Assembly (NCBI GenBank): GCA_945865375.1
Contig: CAMBEJ010000026.1
Coordinates: forward strand, 1-43,417
Direction of reading: 5' to 3'
Source: Akkermansia muciniphila
GTDB lineage: Bacteria > Verrucomicrobiota > Verrucomicrobiia > Limisphaerales > F1-80-MAGS106
Length of the DNA: 43,417 bases
Part shown: positions 23,916-33,354 of the stretch, piece by piece
Position numbering within the stretch: the stretch's first letter is position 1
Layout of the letters: each line of letters opens with the position of its first letter
Made by a program: the position numbers and the translations under genes
Notes under the pieces: generated by a model
Told to the model about the DNA's origin: nothing
The model's input: the letters and a program-made list of their open reading frames with translations, nothing else
The model's database searches: none

Positions 23916-26900
23916 ATGAGTCGTTCGCTCCATTTAGTGATGGCCTTGATCTTGGGCACCCTGATCACATCTGACTCCCTGTCGGCAGGTGGTGCGGAGG
24001 CACGGCTGCTGCGCTTCCCCGCCATTCACGGCGACCAGATCGTGTTCGGCTACGCGGGGAATCTCTACACGGTGACAGCGCGGGGCGGCCTCGCGAGACG
24101 GTTGACCAGCGACGAGCGGAGCTACGAAATGTTCCCGCGCTTCTCGCCCGACGGAAAGCTCATCGCGTTCACAGCGCAATACGATGGCAACACGGAGGTC
24201 TATGTTATGCCCGCGGACGGCGGCGAACCCCGGCGGCTGACCTACACCGCCACGCTGGAGCGCGACGATGTCTCCGACCGGATGGGGCCCAACAACATCG
24301 TCATGACTTGGCGCGACAACGACAGCATCGTTTACCGCTCCCGACGCACGCACTGGAACCCGTTCAAGGGCGAGCTCACCATTGCGAAGCTGGCGGGAGG
24401 AATCCCGGAGACGCTTCCCCTGCCCCGCGGCGGTTGGTGCAGCTTTTCGCCTGATGGCAAGCAGATGGCTTACAATCGCGTCTTCCGTGAATTCCGGACG
24501 TGGAAGCGCTATCGTGGCGGACAGGCGGATGAGATCTGGCTCTACGATTTCGAGACCAAAGCGACCACACCGCTGACCGACAACCTCGCCCAGGACATCT
24601 TCCCCATGTGGCGGGGCAGCCAGATTTATTTCGTGTCCGAACGCGATTCTAACAGGCAGGCCAACCTGTTCGTCTACGACCTGAACTCAAAGCAAACCCG
24701 ACAGCTCACACACTTCACGGAGTTCGCCGTGAAGTTTCCATCGCTCGGCGATGCCGCCATCGTCTTTGAGAATGGCGGGTTTATCCATCGCTTCGACCTC
24801 GCCACGGAAAAAGCCTTGAAAGTCGCCATCGAAATCAAAGAAGACCTCGCGATCGGCCGTGGCGGCATGAAGGATGTGAGTCAGGAGAGCACTTCCTACG
24901 ATATCGCATGGGACGGCGCGCGCGCGATCATCGGGGCGCGGGGCGATGTCTTCTCCGTGCCGGCCAAAAATGGCCTAACACGCAATCTGACCCAGACGCC
25001 GGGGGTCCACGAGCGCGGTGCCGCGTGGTCGCCCGATGGGCGGTGGATCGCGTTCGTCAGCGATCAATCGGGCGAGGACGAAATCTGGATGCGCCCCCAA
25101 GACGGCGGCGGCGTGGCTCGACAGCTCACCACCGGAGCCGACACCTACAAATATTCGCCCCTGTGGTCGCCCGATGCCAAACGCATTGCGTGGTCCGATA
25201 AGAAAAATCGGCTGCAGTTCCTGGAAGTGGAGTCGAAGGAGATCACCCTGATCAGCCAGTCCGACGCTTGGGAAATCCACGACTTCTCCTGGGCGCCGGA
25301 CAGCCGGTGGATGGCCTTCACGAAACCCGAACCACGCCGAGTGGCGAATATCCACCTCTACAGCCTCCAGGACAAGAAAACAGTCCCGGTCACCGATGGT
25401 TGGTTCTCGGTGAATTCGCCTGAGTTCAGCCGCGATGGACACTATCTTTTCTTTATTTCTGAGCGCTCGTTCAAGCCCTCATTTAGCGGCACTGAATGGA
25501 ATCACGCCTACACGGACATGGAGCGCATTTATTTCGTCACCCTGGCCAAGGACACCAAGTCGCCGCTGGCCCCAAAGTCGGACGAGGTGAAGATCAAGGA
25601 CGACGCGAAGGATGCGAAACCCAAGGAGGCTCCGCCCGATGTCAAAGCTGCCGGCGATGATTCGGAGAAGGTCAAGACCAAGGTGGAAGAGAAAAACGAG
25701 GGCGACAAGAAATCCGACGAGCAGAAAAAGGACAAAAAGATCACGGTCAAAGTCGACGCCGAAGGCCTTGCGCAGCGCATCGCCGTCCTGCCGCCGGATG
25801 CGTCCAGCTATGGAGGGCTCACGTCGGTCGGCGAAAAGTTGTATTACCTAAAAAAGGGCAAGCTCCACTTCTTCGATCTGGAGAAGGAAAAGGACACCGA
25901 GCTGGGCGAGGTCGCTGGCTATCGAGTCTCAGCCGATGAGAAAAAGATGCTGGTGAAAACGGGGAGCGATTTTGCGATCATCGATTTGCCGACCAGCAAA
26001 CTCGACACGGCGGAAAAGAAGCTGAACATGTCTGACCTCAAGGTAACCCTCGATCGACACGCGGAGTGGAACCAGATTCACACCGAGTGCTGGCGGCAAA
26101 TGCGAGACTTTTTCTACCCACCGAACATGAATGGCGTGGACTGGCCCGCTATGCGCCAGCGCTACGAACCCCTCCTCGCCCACGTTCAGCACCGCGCCGA
26201 CCTCACCTACGTCATTGGCGAGATGATCGGCGAGCTGAACGCCGGCCATTGTTATGTGGGCGGCGGGGACTACCCGAAGCCAGAGCGCATTCCGCTCGGC
26301 CTCTTGGGCGCCCGCATCGGACGCGACGTCAGCGGCTACTACCGGATCGCCCGCATCCTGCGCGGCCAGAACTGGGACAAGGCCTACCGCTCGCCCCTGA
26401 CTGAGATTGGCGTCAACGTGAAGGAAGGCGAGTTCATCATCGCGGTCAACGGTCATTCAACGAAGGGCATGACGGATCTCTATGCGTCCCTCGTGGGCGC
26501 GGCGGGAAAGCAAGTCCGTCTCAAGATGAACGCCGAGCCCAAGGAGGAGGGCGCGCGCGAGGAGACCGTGATCCCCACGGCCGACGAGCAGCCCCTCTAC
26601 TATCTAAACTGGGTTCTCGGAAACATCGAGGCCGTGGAAAAGGCAACGGACGGAAAAGTGGGCTACGTCCATGTGCCCGACATGGGGGTGCCCGGTCTGA
26701 ACGAGTTCGTGAAGTTCTATTATCCGCAGCTTCACAAAGAGGCGCTCATCGTCGATTGCCGCGGGAACGGCGGCGGGAACGTCTCGCCCATGATCATCGA
26801 ACGCCTCCGCCGGGAACCCGCTATGTGGACTGTCGCTCGCAACGGCAACGTCAACGTCGACCCGAGCGGCCAGGTGCTTGGACCCAAAGTGCTGTTGCTC

Positions 26901-27260
26901 GATCAGCACTCCGCCAGCGACGGCGACATCGTCGGCTACCGGTTTCGGAAGCACAAGCTCGGCCCGATCATCGGCCAGCGTTCCTGGGGCGGCGTCGTGG
27001 GGATTCGAGGAAGCCTGCCGTTGCTCGACGGCGGCACGCTGACTCGCCCTGAGTTCAGCCGTTTTGATCTGGAGGCCAGGGAATGGATCATGGAAGGCGT
27101 GGGCGTGGAGCCGGACATCGTTGTGGACAACGATCCGGCTCGCGAGTTCGCCGGCATCGATGACCAGCTCAACCGCGCCATCGAGGAGATCAAGAAGGCG
27201 CTCGCCCAGAACCCTGTCAAGATTCCGCAGCCCCCGCCTTTCCCGGACAAAGCCAAATAG
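23916..27260 (+). CDS. Tricorn protease homologue, exported (S41 family)
   Basis: This 1114-residue protein has a signal peptide (MSRSLHLVMALILGTLITSD, cleavage near LSA). The N-terminal half is beta-propeller repeats in the TolB/WD40-like style (PRFSPDGKLIAFTAQYDGNT, AAWSPDGRWIAFVSDQSGED). A lysine/glutamate-rich linker, residues about 555-610, precedes the second part, which contains the core-1/PDZ/core-2 protease module. Candidate catalytic residues are H778 in GELNAGHCYVGGGD and S1001 in ASDGDIVGYRF, followed by GQRSWGGVVGIRG. Tricorn degrades oligopeptides from larger proteases. Here the signal peptide puts it in the periplasm or outside. It stands alone. No terminator was recognised. 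Confidence 0.9.
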   Translation: MSRSLHLVMALILGTLITSDSLSAGGAEARLLRFPAIHGDQIVFGYAGNLYTVTARGGLARRLTSDERSYEMFPRFSPDGKLIAFTAQYDGNTEVYVMPADGGEPRRLTYTATLERDDVSDRMGPNNIVMTWRDNDSIVYRSRRTHWNPFKGELTIAKLAGGIPETLPLPRGGWCSFSPDGKQMAYNRVFREFRTWKRYRGGQADEIWLYDFETKATTPLTDNLAQDIFPMWRGSQIYFVSERDSNRQANLFVYDLNSKQTRQLTHFTEFAVKFPSLGDAAIVFENGGFIHRFDLATEKALKVAIEIKEDLAIGRGGMKDVSQESTSYDIAWDGARAIIGARGDVFSVPAKNGLTRNLTQTPGVHERGAAWSPDGRWIAFVSDQSGEDEIWMRPQDGGGVARQLTTGADTYKYSPLWSPDAKRIAWSDKKNRLQFLEVESKEITLISQSDAWEIHDFSWAPDSRWMAFTKPEPRRVANIHLYSLQDKKTVPVTDGWFSVNSPEFSRDGHYLFFISERSFKPSFSGTEWNHAYTDMERIYFVTLAKDTKSPLAPKSDEVKIKDDAKDAKPKEAPPDVKAAGDDSEKVKTKVEEKNEGDKKSDEQKKDKKITVKVDAEGLAQRIAVLPPDASSYGGLTSVGEKLYYLKKGKLHFFDLEKEKDTELGEVAGYRVSADEKKMLVKTGSDFAIIDLPTSKLDTAEKKLNMSDLKVTLDRHAEWNQIHTECWRQMRDFFYPPNMNGVDWPAMRQRYEPLLAHVQHRADLTYVIGEMIGELNAGHCYVGGGDYPKPERIPLGLLGARIGRDVSGYYRIARILRGQNWDKAYRSPLTEIGVNVKEGEFIIAVNGHSTKGMTDLYASLVGAAGKQVRLKMNAEPKEEGAREETVIPTADEQPLYYLNWVLGNIEAVEKATDGKVGYVHVPDMGVPGLNEFVKFYYPQLHKEALIVDCRGNGGGNVSPMIIERLRREPAMWTVARNGNVNVDPSGQVLGPKVLLLDQHSASDGDIVGYRFRKHKLGPIIGQRSWGGVVGIRGSLPLLDGGTLTRPEFSRFDLEAREWIMEGVGVEPDIVVDNDPAREFAGIDDQLNRAIEEIKKALAQNPVKIPQPPPFPDKAK

Positions 27261-27347
27261 ATCCTCAGACCCTATCGCCAGCGGCCGCGACAAAGCGGAA
27301 GCCGCGACGGAGTGGGGTGATGGAAAATTATGGGTCCGTCGGGCTGG

Positions 27348-27663
27348 AGATCGGACAACCAAGTGAATTGGGTTGTTCTTCAGAATTCCTGCAGCATCGG
27401 CCGCACGCCGGGCAAATGATGTGATCCTGCCGCATGACAAGGTCTCGCGTCGGCACGCCTTGATCCATGCACAGGAGCATGGCCGGTTCTGTTTCGTCTT
27501 CCGCATGGAGAAGCTGGCCGGCTCGCTGCACGCGCTGCACCTCAACCTTTTGTTGAGCGCGGAAGCCCGCAGGGCTTTGGAGAATGAGTTTACATGGATC
27601 GAGGCTGGCCGTCATCCCTTGCCAGGATTCGATGGCGATTTCTCGTTCTGCGTCCCTCGTTGA
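27348..27663 (+). pseudogene. FHA-domain fragment, frameshifted
   Basis: One frame gives WVVLQNSCSIGRTPGK and then a stop. One base out of phase the sequence continues NDVILPHDKVSRRHALIHAQ. Together they form the core of an FHA phosphothreonine-binding domain (IGR-x3-NDV-x-L-x4-VSRRHA), split by a single extra base near 27415. Downstream, the expected GSxNGT region is not recognisable. No ribosome-binding site or full-length gene is present, so this is a decayed fragment. The frameshift is seen directly; the family assignment rests on the strong VSRRHA core. Confidence 0.55.
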
Positions 27664-27684
27664 TCTCAAAGTGAGACTCCGCGC

Positions 27685-28614
27685 CTAGCGTTTGGACATT
27701 TTGGCCCCCGCAGCTTCCAAAATTCTGCGTTCACGATCTGTGAGACTGTGGATGCCATGCGCAGAAATTTTGTCCAGTATTGGGTCCACTTCACGGCTAA
27801 TGAATTCGGCCTGCGGGAGGTCTTCTGAGGGTTCTGGAGGAGCCTTTTTCCATACCTCGGTCGCCGTGACGCGAGTGCTCACCAACTGCCGCTTTCGGGA
27901 TGTGAACCGAAAGCGCTGAAAAGCGAACCAGTTGGGGCTGTCGCCGCTCATCCATCTGGTGAAGAAAAATCCGACTAGCAAGCCGCCCAAATGTGCCGCA
28001 TGCGCCACCTCGCTGGTGGGGTCCAACATCCCGACCACAGCAATCGCAAGGCCGATGACAAGAAGATATTTTGCTCGGATCGACAATGGGATCAAAAAGG
28101 CGACGAGCATCGTGATGGTCTCATCCCAGTGGAGAACCGCGAAGGCCGCCATCAAGCCGAACAAACCACCGGACGCACCCACGACCTCACCTGGTGAGAA
28201 ATGAGTGTCAAAAACGTTCACCATCAACACTTGCAGAAGGCCTCCACCCACTCCCGAGATGATAAAAAGCTTCCAAAATCGACGGGATCCGAGCGCCTGC
28301 TCTACGGGTGGTCCCACAAAATACAGCGAAAGGCAGTTCAAAAATAAATGCATGGGACTCCCATGCAAAAACTGGAAGGTGAACACCTGCCAGACCCACC
28401 TGAAAACGCTGGATACCCATTCGCTCGCGATGAAGCTGGGGTAAAGGGCAAGGGAGTCCAACCCTACTCGACCGACCCGATCGGAAGAGAGATGTTGGAG
28501 CAACTCGATGCGTTGAACCACGTATACCGTAACCAGCGTCATGATCAGAATAACACTCTGGGACCATCTCGTCTCAGACGGAGGTCGGCGCATGTAAGGT
28601 CGATCATCCAACAT
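27685..28614 (-). CDS. Rhomboid-family intramembrane serine protease
   Basis: A 309-residue membrane protein. The rhomboid core spans residues about 18-220: the helix-2 motif HGSPMHLFLNCLSLYFVG (H84, H89, N93), the catalytic GASG loop with S148 (VVGASGGLFGLMA), and the catalytic H208 in AHAAHLGGLLVG. It would cleave transmembrane helices in the cytoplasmic membrane. The C-terminal 85 residues are soluble and end with VDPILDKISAHGIHSLTDRE and RRILEAAG, a short helical tail often found on bacteroidete and verrucomicrobial rhomboids. The start could be 21 bases inward, at MRRPPSE. Confidence 0.92.
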   Translation of the reverse strand: MLDDRPYMRRPPSETRWSQSVILIMTLVTVYVVQRIELLQHLSSDRVGRVGLDSLALYPSFIASEWVSSVFRWVWQVFTFQFLHGSPMHLFLNCLSLYFVGPPVEQALGSRRFWKLFIISGVGGGLLQVLMVNVFDTHFSPGEVVGASGGLFGLMAAFAVLHWDETITMLVAFLIPLSIRAKYLLVIGLAIAVVGMLDPTSEVAHAAHLGGLLVGFFFTRWMSGDSPNWFAFQRFRFTSRKRQLVSTRVTATEVWKKAPPEPSEDLPQAEFISREVDPILDKISAHGIHSLTDRERRILEAAGAKMSKR

Positions 28615-28686
28615 CGTGGCTGCAAGCTAATCTCCGTCTCATGTCTTTTCAACCCACATCTTGGCATTCCGTCGATTAAAAGCGGC

Positions 28687-29634
28687 TCAGACCCCAAAGG
28701 CTTTCCTCAACATTTCCAGACTCCGTGCAACGCCCACATCGGCAGGGATCTTCCCCTCAAACTCCAGCGAAACATAGCCCGAATACCCCACATCAGATAG
28801 GATTTTGGCGATGCGCTTGTAGTCTAATTCGAGCGTGTACCACTCCCCTCCTCCATAATACGTCTTGGCCTGCACAAATACCGTTTTGGGCGCGATCATC
28901 TCCAGTTTTTCATACGGGTTCTCGAGAAAATTGCCGGTGTCCATCAAGACCCCCAACCAAGGCGATTGGATGGCGTTGACGATCCTCAACAAGCCCCGTG
29001 GAGTTCGAGTCAACCCCCAATGATTTTCAAGAGCCAAAATCACACCGCTTTCCTCAGCCTTGGAAAGACATTTCTCGATGCAATCGATGGACCACTTGAA
29101 TCCTTCGTCCTCGGTGTGACCGGGCAGCACCGACTCCTCGCCGCGCGCTTCCATGAGCTTGTCAAAGGAAGCAATAGTGTTCCACCTCCCAGCATTCAGC
29201 CGAATGCAGGGAATGCCCATCTGCGACGCGATCTCGATGCAGCGCAACGTGTGGTCGATGTTCTTCTGTCGCTCCTCCTTGCTGGGGTCCACGAAATCCT
29301 GGTGGATCGATAGAGCCATCAAATCGACCCCATTTGTGAACGCGTGGCGTTTGAGCCTTTGTAGATACCAACGATCTTCGCTGTCCAGTTGACGATGCAA
29401 CACGTCCACGCCTTGGACCCCCAATTCGCTGCATTTGTCGATGACCGTTCCTACAGAAACCTTGGGGTCACGAAAATGCCAATAGGAGTAGGTGGACACC
29501 GCCAGCTTCACCCGGCTCGGCTTGGGGCTGATCGAGGCGCTTGCCGCGGAACCCTTGCCTGCCAGTGAAACGGAAGCCGCGCCCGCAAGGGCGGAACCAA
29601 AAAAAGATCGCCTGGAAAATTTCATAAGCTTCAT
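28687..29634 (-). CDS. Tat-exported sugar phosphate isomerase/epimerase-like TIM barrel
   Basis: A 315-residue protein with a twin-arginine signal (FSRRSFFGSALAGAASVSLA), then a xylose-isomerase-like AP_endonuc_2 barrel. Candidate metal ligands are the Glu in VILALENHWGL, the Asp in GVLMDTGNF and the Glu in YVSLEFEGKIP at strands 5, 6 and 8. The segments HRQLDSEDRWYLQRLKRHAF and IRLNAGRWN fit the family. Exported members are common in this phylum and act on sugars or inositol-like compounds; the reaction is unknown. The start could also be the second ATG (29625, MKFSRRSFF). It is about 100 bases downstream of the carbonic anhydrase gene on the same strand. Confidence 0.85.
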   Translation of the reverse strand: MKLMKFSRRSFFGSALAGAASVSLAGKGSAASASISPKPSRVKLAVSTYSYWHFRDPKVSVGTVIDKCSELGVQGVDVLHRQLDSEDRWYLQRLKRHAFTNGVDLMALSIHQDFVDPSKEERQKNIDHTLRCIEIASQMGIPCIRLNAGRWNTIASFDKLMEARGEESVLPGHTEDEGFKWSIDCIEKCLSKAEESGVILALENHWGLTRTPRGLLRIVNAIQSPWLGVLMDTGNFLENPYEKLEMIAPKTVFVQAKTYYGGGEWYTLELDYKRIAKILSDVGYSGYVSLEFEGKIPADVGVARSLEMLRKAFGV

Positions 29635-29737
29635 ATTACGTTTTATTCCAGCAGTTTCAACACCGGAGCTGATTCCATGTTGCTTTGAGGTCTTTTGGAG
29701 TCGTCCTCAGCCCATCCATACCCCATGGCTCTTCCGC

Positions 29738-30853
29738 CTATTTCTCCGTGTCCAAACGGAATCTTTTGACGGCCTTCAACCTTGGCGGCAGCGGAATGGA
29801 GTGTCCTGGAACACCCTGCCCTTCGCTTGCAACCTCCTTCAAAGACTTCCACTCTCCCCCTCCCTCCATCTGGATTATGGTCGCTTCCTCCACCCGGCCT
29901 TCGTCGAGCCAGGTGAACAGCTTCTCAGAGGAAACTGGCCCGTAAACTCGTTTGTCCGCACCTAAGATTCTGAACCTCCGGTGTTTGTCCAACCGCAACC
30001 GCCACTGAGCGATGAGGTCACCTGTATCACGCGAGAAGGGCTTGGAAGCCTCGGCGGAAGAAGCCGCCTCATGAGAGCGTGAGACAGAACGATCCGTCAC
30101 CGGGCTGCTCACAGCGTGGTCTCCGATTGTTCCAGAGGTGGACTCCGAGAAACCCGTGTGGTGCCCAATTTCGGCGGTGGCGGACGGCGAAGGTTGTGAC
30201 TCCATGGGGCTGCGAGCCCCGGCGTCTTGGTTCCCAATGGATTCAAACGTGGATCTCTGTCGAACTGGAGAGAGGGTTGTCTCCACAGGACGCGAGCTAG
30301 TCGCTAGGCCCAGAGCTTGGTATCCATCCACCACCCAGCTCAGCCGCTTCGATTCCACGTCGAGCAGCAACCCATGCACAGGCATCTGACGTCCAATCAA
30401 TGGACTTTGACGGATCGTCTCAACCGCCTTCAACACGTTCTGGCGTTCGCTGGCAAAGAGTCCAAAGTATTCATTGAGGTTATCCGGCAGGTCAGAACGC
30501 GCGACCCCAAGCTTTTGAAACCGCTGAGTCAAATCAAGGACCGTCGTCTTGCAGATCAAACAATCGGTGTGTCCAATCACCGCAATTTCTTTAGCGCCCT
30601 TCACGGCACAGGCGAGGGCGATGGACCGCAGAGTGCTGCTCAAAGGACTTGTGACGATGTTTCCGGCGTTCCGCAGCCAGATCAAACGTTCCTCCGGGAT
30701 CCTCATCAGTTCAGGGATGAGCCCGTTCAGCCGAGCGTCGATGCACGTCAGAACAGCTACGGGCAGAACCGCCTCAAAGTCCTCGACAGAAACAGAACCC
30801 TCATCCCCGTGGACTCGGGAACCTGCAATGACAAGGGTCTCGAATAGTTTCAT
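29738..30853 (-). CDS. Beta-carbonic anhydrase-like domain fused to GYF_2-like domain
   Basis: This 371-residue protein starts with a beta-class carbonic anhydrase domain (residues about 1-185). The zinc ligands C37 (TCIDARL, with the Asp39-Arg41 dyad), H95 and C98 (GHTDCLIC) are kept, along with RNAGNIVTSPLSSTLRS. The usual Gly after HTDC is Leu. Residues about 190-295 form a Ser/Thr/Pro-rich linker. Residues about 300-350 (VYGPVSSEKLFTWLDEGRV, then ATIIQMEGGGEWKSL) match the GYF_2 pattern, a small protein-interaction domain. Carbonic anhydrase interconverts CO2 and bicarbonate. No signal peptide is present, so it is cytoplasmic. The tail may recruit it to a partner. Confidence 0.85.
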   Translation of the reverse strand: MKLFETLVIAGSRVHGDEGSVSVEDFEAVLPVAVLTCIDARLNGLIPELMRIPEERLIWLRNAGNIVTSPLSSTLRSIALACAVKGAKEIAVIGHTDCLICKTTVLDLTQRFQKLGVARSDLPDNLNEYFGLFASERQNVLKAVETIRQSPLIGRQMPVHGLLLDVESKRLSWVVDGYQALGLATSSRPVETTLSPVRQRSTFESIGNQDAGARSPMESQPSPSATAEIGHHTGFSESTSGTIGDHAVSSPVTDRSVSRSHEAASSAEASKPFSRDTGDLIAQWRLRLDKHRRFRILGADKRVYGPVSSEKLFTWLDEGRVEEATIIQMEGGGEWKSLKEVASEGQGVPGHSIPLPPRLKAVKRFRLDTEK

Positions 30854-31069
30854 GGATGTCTACCCGGCCGATCAGCTCCGAGGGAATGGAACAAGGAGGC
30901 CATAAATCGGGCTGATGGCACCCCACCAACGCTTTGCTCCGCAGCGGGCTCTTCCAGATCGCAGCGAGTGGGACATTGGTGGGGATGAGGGACACATCGA
31001 GCGCCTAGCCTGCACGAACATGCCGCAGCCCGGAAGGCCCGGCACCAAAACCGGTCGATCGCTGGAATG

Positions 31070-32608
31070 TTAGCTCTTGGGCGGGTCATTCGATTGTCCC
31101 ATGTCGGATTCCATGGCGTTCCTCAAAGCAGGCACCTGCTTGAGAAGCTTTTCAAACTTCACCCCAGTCAAACTTTCAAGGACCGGTGGAAGCTGGCTGA
31201 TGATCTGCGTGATGTCACCGGTCAGCTTGCTGGCACCTCCTCCGGGTCCGGAACCGCTGTTGATGATGACAATCTTCTCCGTCTTGGATAGGGGTTCACT
31301 GATTCTTCCGGCGATGTCGGGCAGCACGCGCACGATCATTTCCACCACCGCCGCCTCATTATACTGTTTGAAAGCCTCCGCTTTAAGCCTCATGGCCTCA
31401 GCAGTCGCCCGGCCCTGCGCCTGGATGATGTCCGCCTCCGCAAGACCCTTGGCCTTGTTCGCCTCAGCTTCCGCCACGCCCGTCGCTTTGGTCACATCAG
31501 CCGCGGCAAAGCCTGTGGCTTTGGTCGCTGCGGCGGCACCGCTGGCCTCCGCCTCCAATTGGAACCGGCGGGCGTTCGCAAGGGTCTCAACCTTGTAACG
31601 TTCCGCATCCGCCGGCTTCTGAACGTTGGCCTCCAGCTCCCGTTGTTTCCTTTGGATTTCTTGTTGCTGAAGCTCAATCTGCTTCTGCTTCTCGATGATG
31701 CTGACCTGAACCTCTTCAGCCTTTACCAACTGGCCCGTCTTGAACTTCTGCAGGTCATACGCCAGATCTGCCTCCGCCTTTCTCAGATTCACAGAGGCCT
31801 GATATTGGGCCACGTTGCTTTGGTAATCCCGCTGCGCCTCGGCAATCTTCGTATCCGCAGCGAATTTGGCTTCCTGTCCCGCCTGCTGCGCCAAGGCCGA
31901 TCGGATGATAGCGTCCCTGTCAGCCTCGGCTTGCGCGATTTGCGCATCTCGCTTCACCTGCGCAATCCGTGGCTTTCCCAGCGCCTCCAGATAACCTTGT
32001 CCATCCCGAATGTCGCGAATCGTGAAGCTGACGATCCCCAACCCCATGTTCGCCATGTCTCCAGCCGCCACCTCCTGCACCTTCGACGCAAACGCGTCTC
32101 GGTTCTGATAAATCTCCTCGACCGTCATCGTCCCCAGAATCGCCCGCAAATGCCCCTCCAATGTCTGCATCGCGATGTTCTTGATTTCATCCCGGCCTTT
32201 GCTCAGAAACTGCTCCGCTGAAGTGGCAATCGAAACGTCGTCGCCCTTCACCTTGATTTGCGCCACCCCATCGACCCGGACAGGAACCCCTTTGCTGGTG
32301 TAAACCTCGGGTGTTTGAACATCGATGGTCAACAGCTCCAGCGAGAGCAAATCCACCTTTTCGATGACTGGAAAAACAAAGGTTCCACCGCCTTTGACGA
32401 TCCGGAAACCACGCACCCTCGCCGTTCCGTCGGGATCCGCGTAATGATACTGTCGCCCCGACACCACAAGCACTTCGTTCGGGCCGACTTTCGTGTAGCG
32501 ACTCGCCCAAACTGCCGCGAAAACGAAAACCACCACCACGATTCCCACCACCGCCAAAGCGGCAAAACCCCACCCGGCTATCCCCTGGGCAAACATTATC
32601 GGTATCAT
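31070..32608 (-). CDS. Flotillin (SPFH/band-7 family)
   Basis: A 512-residue membrane-anchored scaffold protein. The N-terminal helix (FAALAVVGIVVVVFVFAAVW) is followed by an SPFH domain (about 40-220; YTKVGPNEVLVVSGRQ, LEGHLRAILGTMTVEEIYQN). A long Ala/Glu-rich coiled coil (about 230-430) holds repeating AxxxxAKGxAEAxA units. The C-terminus is NEAAVVEMIVRVLPDIAGRI plus a Gly-rich stretch, as in FloT/YqiK. Flotillins organise functional membrane microdomains and recruit proteases and transporters. The NfeD-like gene lies 47 bases upstream, the same pairing as YuaF-YuaG in Bacillus. Confidence 0.93.
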   Translation of the reverse strand: MIPIMFAQGIAGWGFAALAVVGIVVVVFVFAAVWASRYTKVGPNEVLVVSGRQYHYADPDGTARVRGFRIVKGGGTFVFPVIEKVDLLSLELLTIDVQTPEVYTSKGVPVRVDGVAQIKVKGDDVSIATSAEQFLSKGRDEIKNIAMQTLEGHLRAILGTMTVEEIYQNRDAFASKVQEVAAGDMANMGLGIVSFTIRDIRDGQGYLEALGKPRIAQVKRDAQIAQAEADRDAIIRSALAQQAGQEAKFAADTKIAEAQRDYQSNVAQYQASVNLRKAEADLAYDLQKFKTGQLVKAEEVQVSIIEKQKQIELQQQEIQRKQRELEANVQKPADAERYKVETLANARRFQLEAEASGAAAATKATGFAAADVTKATGVAEAEANKAKGLAEADIIQAQGRATAEAMRLKAEAFKQYNEAAVVEMIVRVLPDIAGRISEPLSKTEKIVIINSGSGPGGGASKLTGDITQIISQLPPVLESLTGVKFEKLLKQVPALRNAMESDMGQSNDPPKS

Positions 32609-32655
32609 ATGCTGAATCTCTCTTTACAGGACGATGACTCCCGGTTCCGCAATGG

Positions 32656-33219
32656 CTAGCCGGCGCTGACAAAAAATTGAGTGCCTATCACCCGGCTGAT
32701 CTTCACCGTTTGTCCCGCTAGAATCGGAACCCCCATCTCAGCACGCGCGGGAGCCGTGTAACGCGTCCCAAGTTGCACATAAGCAATTTCCCCAACCCCA
32801 TTTTCAGGGATCGGCGTCAGGATAGTCGCCGCAACACCCACGAGTGTCGCCACCCGCGATTCACTTGAACTTTGCGTTTTGCGGAACACCGTCCGAAACA
32901 TGCAGAACACGCCGAACGCCACGCCAAAGGCGCCGAGGACCGAAAGCGGGGCGCTGACAATGGCACTTCTGGTGGCTTCAAACTTGGAGAAAATCATACC
33001 AAGCCCGCCAAAAGCTGTGATGAAAGAGGCGATCGTGGCGGGGCTTAGCGCCGAAAATCCCGGCACGTCGTTCACCGAAAATCCGGCTTCGGCATGGCCG
33101 CCGGCACCCACACCTGAGCCAATATCATGCCCCCCAAAAACATCCGCGGTGAACGCGCTCACAATCGAGAACAACAGGCCCACGCCAAAACAAACAAGGT
33201 AAATGAGAAATAAATCCAT
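32656..33219 (-). CDS. NfeD-like (YuaF/DUF1449-type) membrane protein
   Basis: A 187-residue protein, assigned from its position before a flotillin gene and its layout: a hydrophobic N-terminal helix (MDLFLIYLVCFGVGLLFSIV), two further helices around residues 60-115 (TIASFITAFGGLGMIFSK, LSVLGAFGVAFGVFCMF), and a C-terminal beta-barrel-like (OB fold) region with GEIAYVQLGTRYTAPARAE and GQTVKISRVIGTQFFV. The ATG at 33219 has GGATGG just upstream; the ATG at 33240 has none. NfeD proteins anchor or regulate flotillins. Confidence 0.8.
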   Translation of the reverse strand: MDLFLIYLVCFGVGLLFSIVSAFTADVFGGHDIGSGVGAGGHAEAGFSVNDVPGFSALSPATIASFITAFGGLGMIFSKFEATRSAIVSAPLSVLGAFGVAFGVFCMFRTVFRKTQSSSESRVATLVGVAATILTPIPENGVGEIAYVQLGTRYTAPARAEMGVPILAGQTVKISRVIGTQFFVSAG

Positions 33220-33354
33220 AACCCATCCGATTGAACTCATCTATCAGACCAAACATTGGGCGTGACTGCAAGCCGTTTCCGCGACAGATTCACGTGCTCT
33301 GTCGGATCTCGGCGATACGGTTTACGCTTGAATCAAGTGCGGTTGTTTGCGGTT

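Noticed and set aside
26604-27545. 313-codon minus-strand ORF
   Set aside because: Mostly antisense to the 3' part of the tricorn homologue; no domain recognised.
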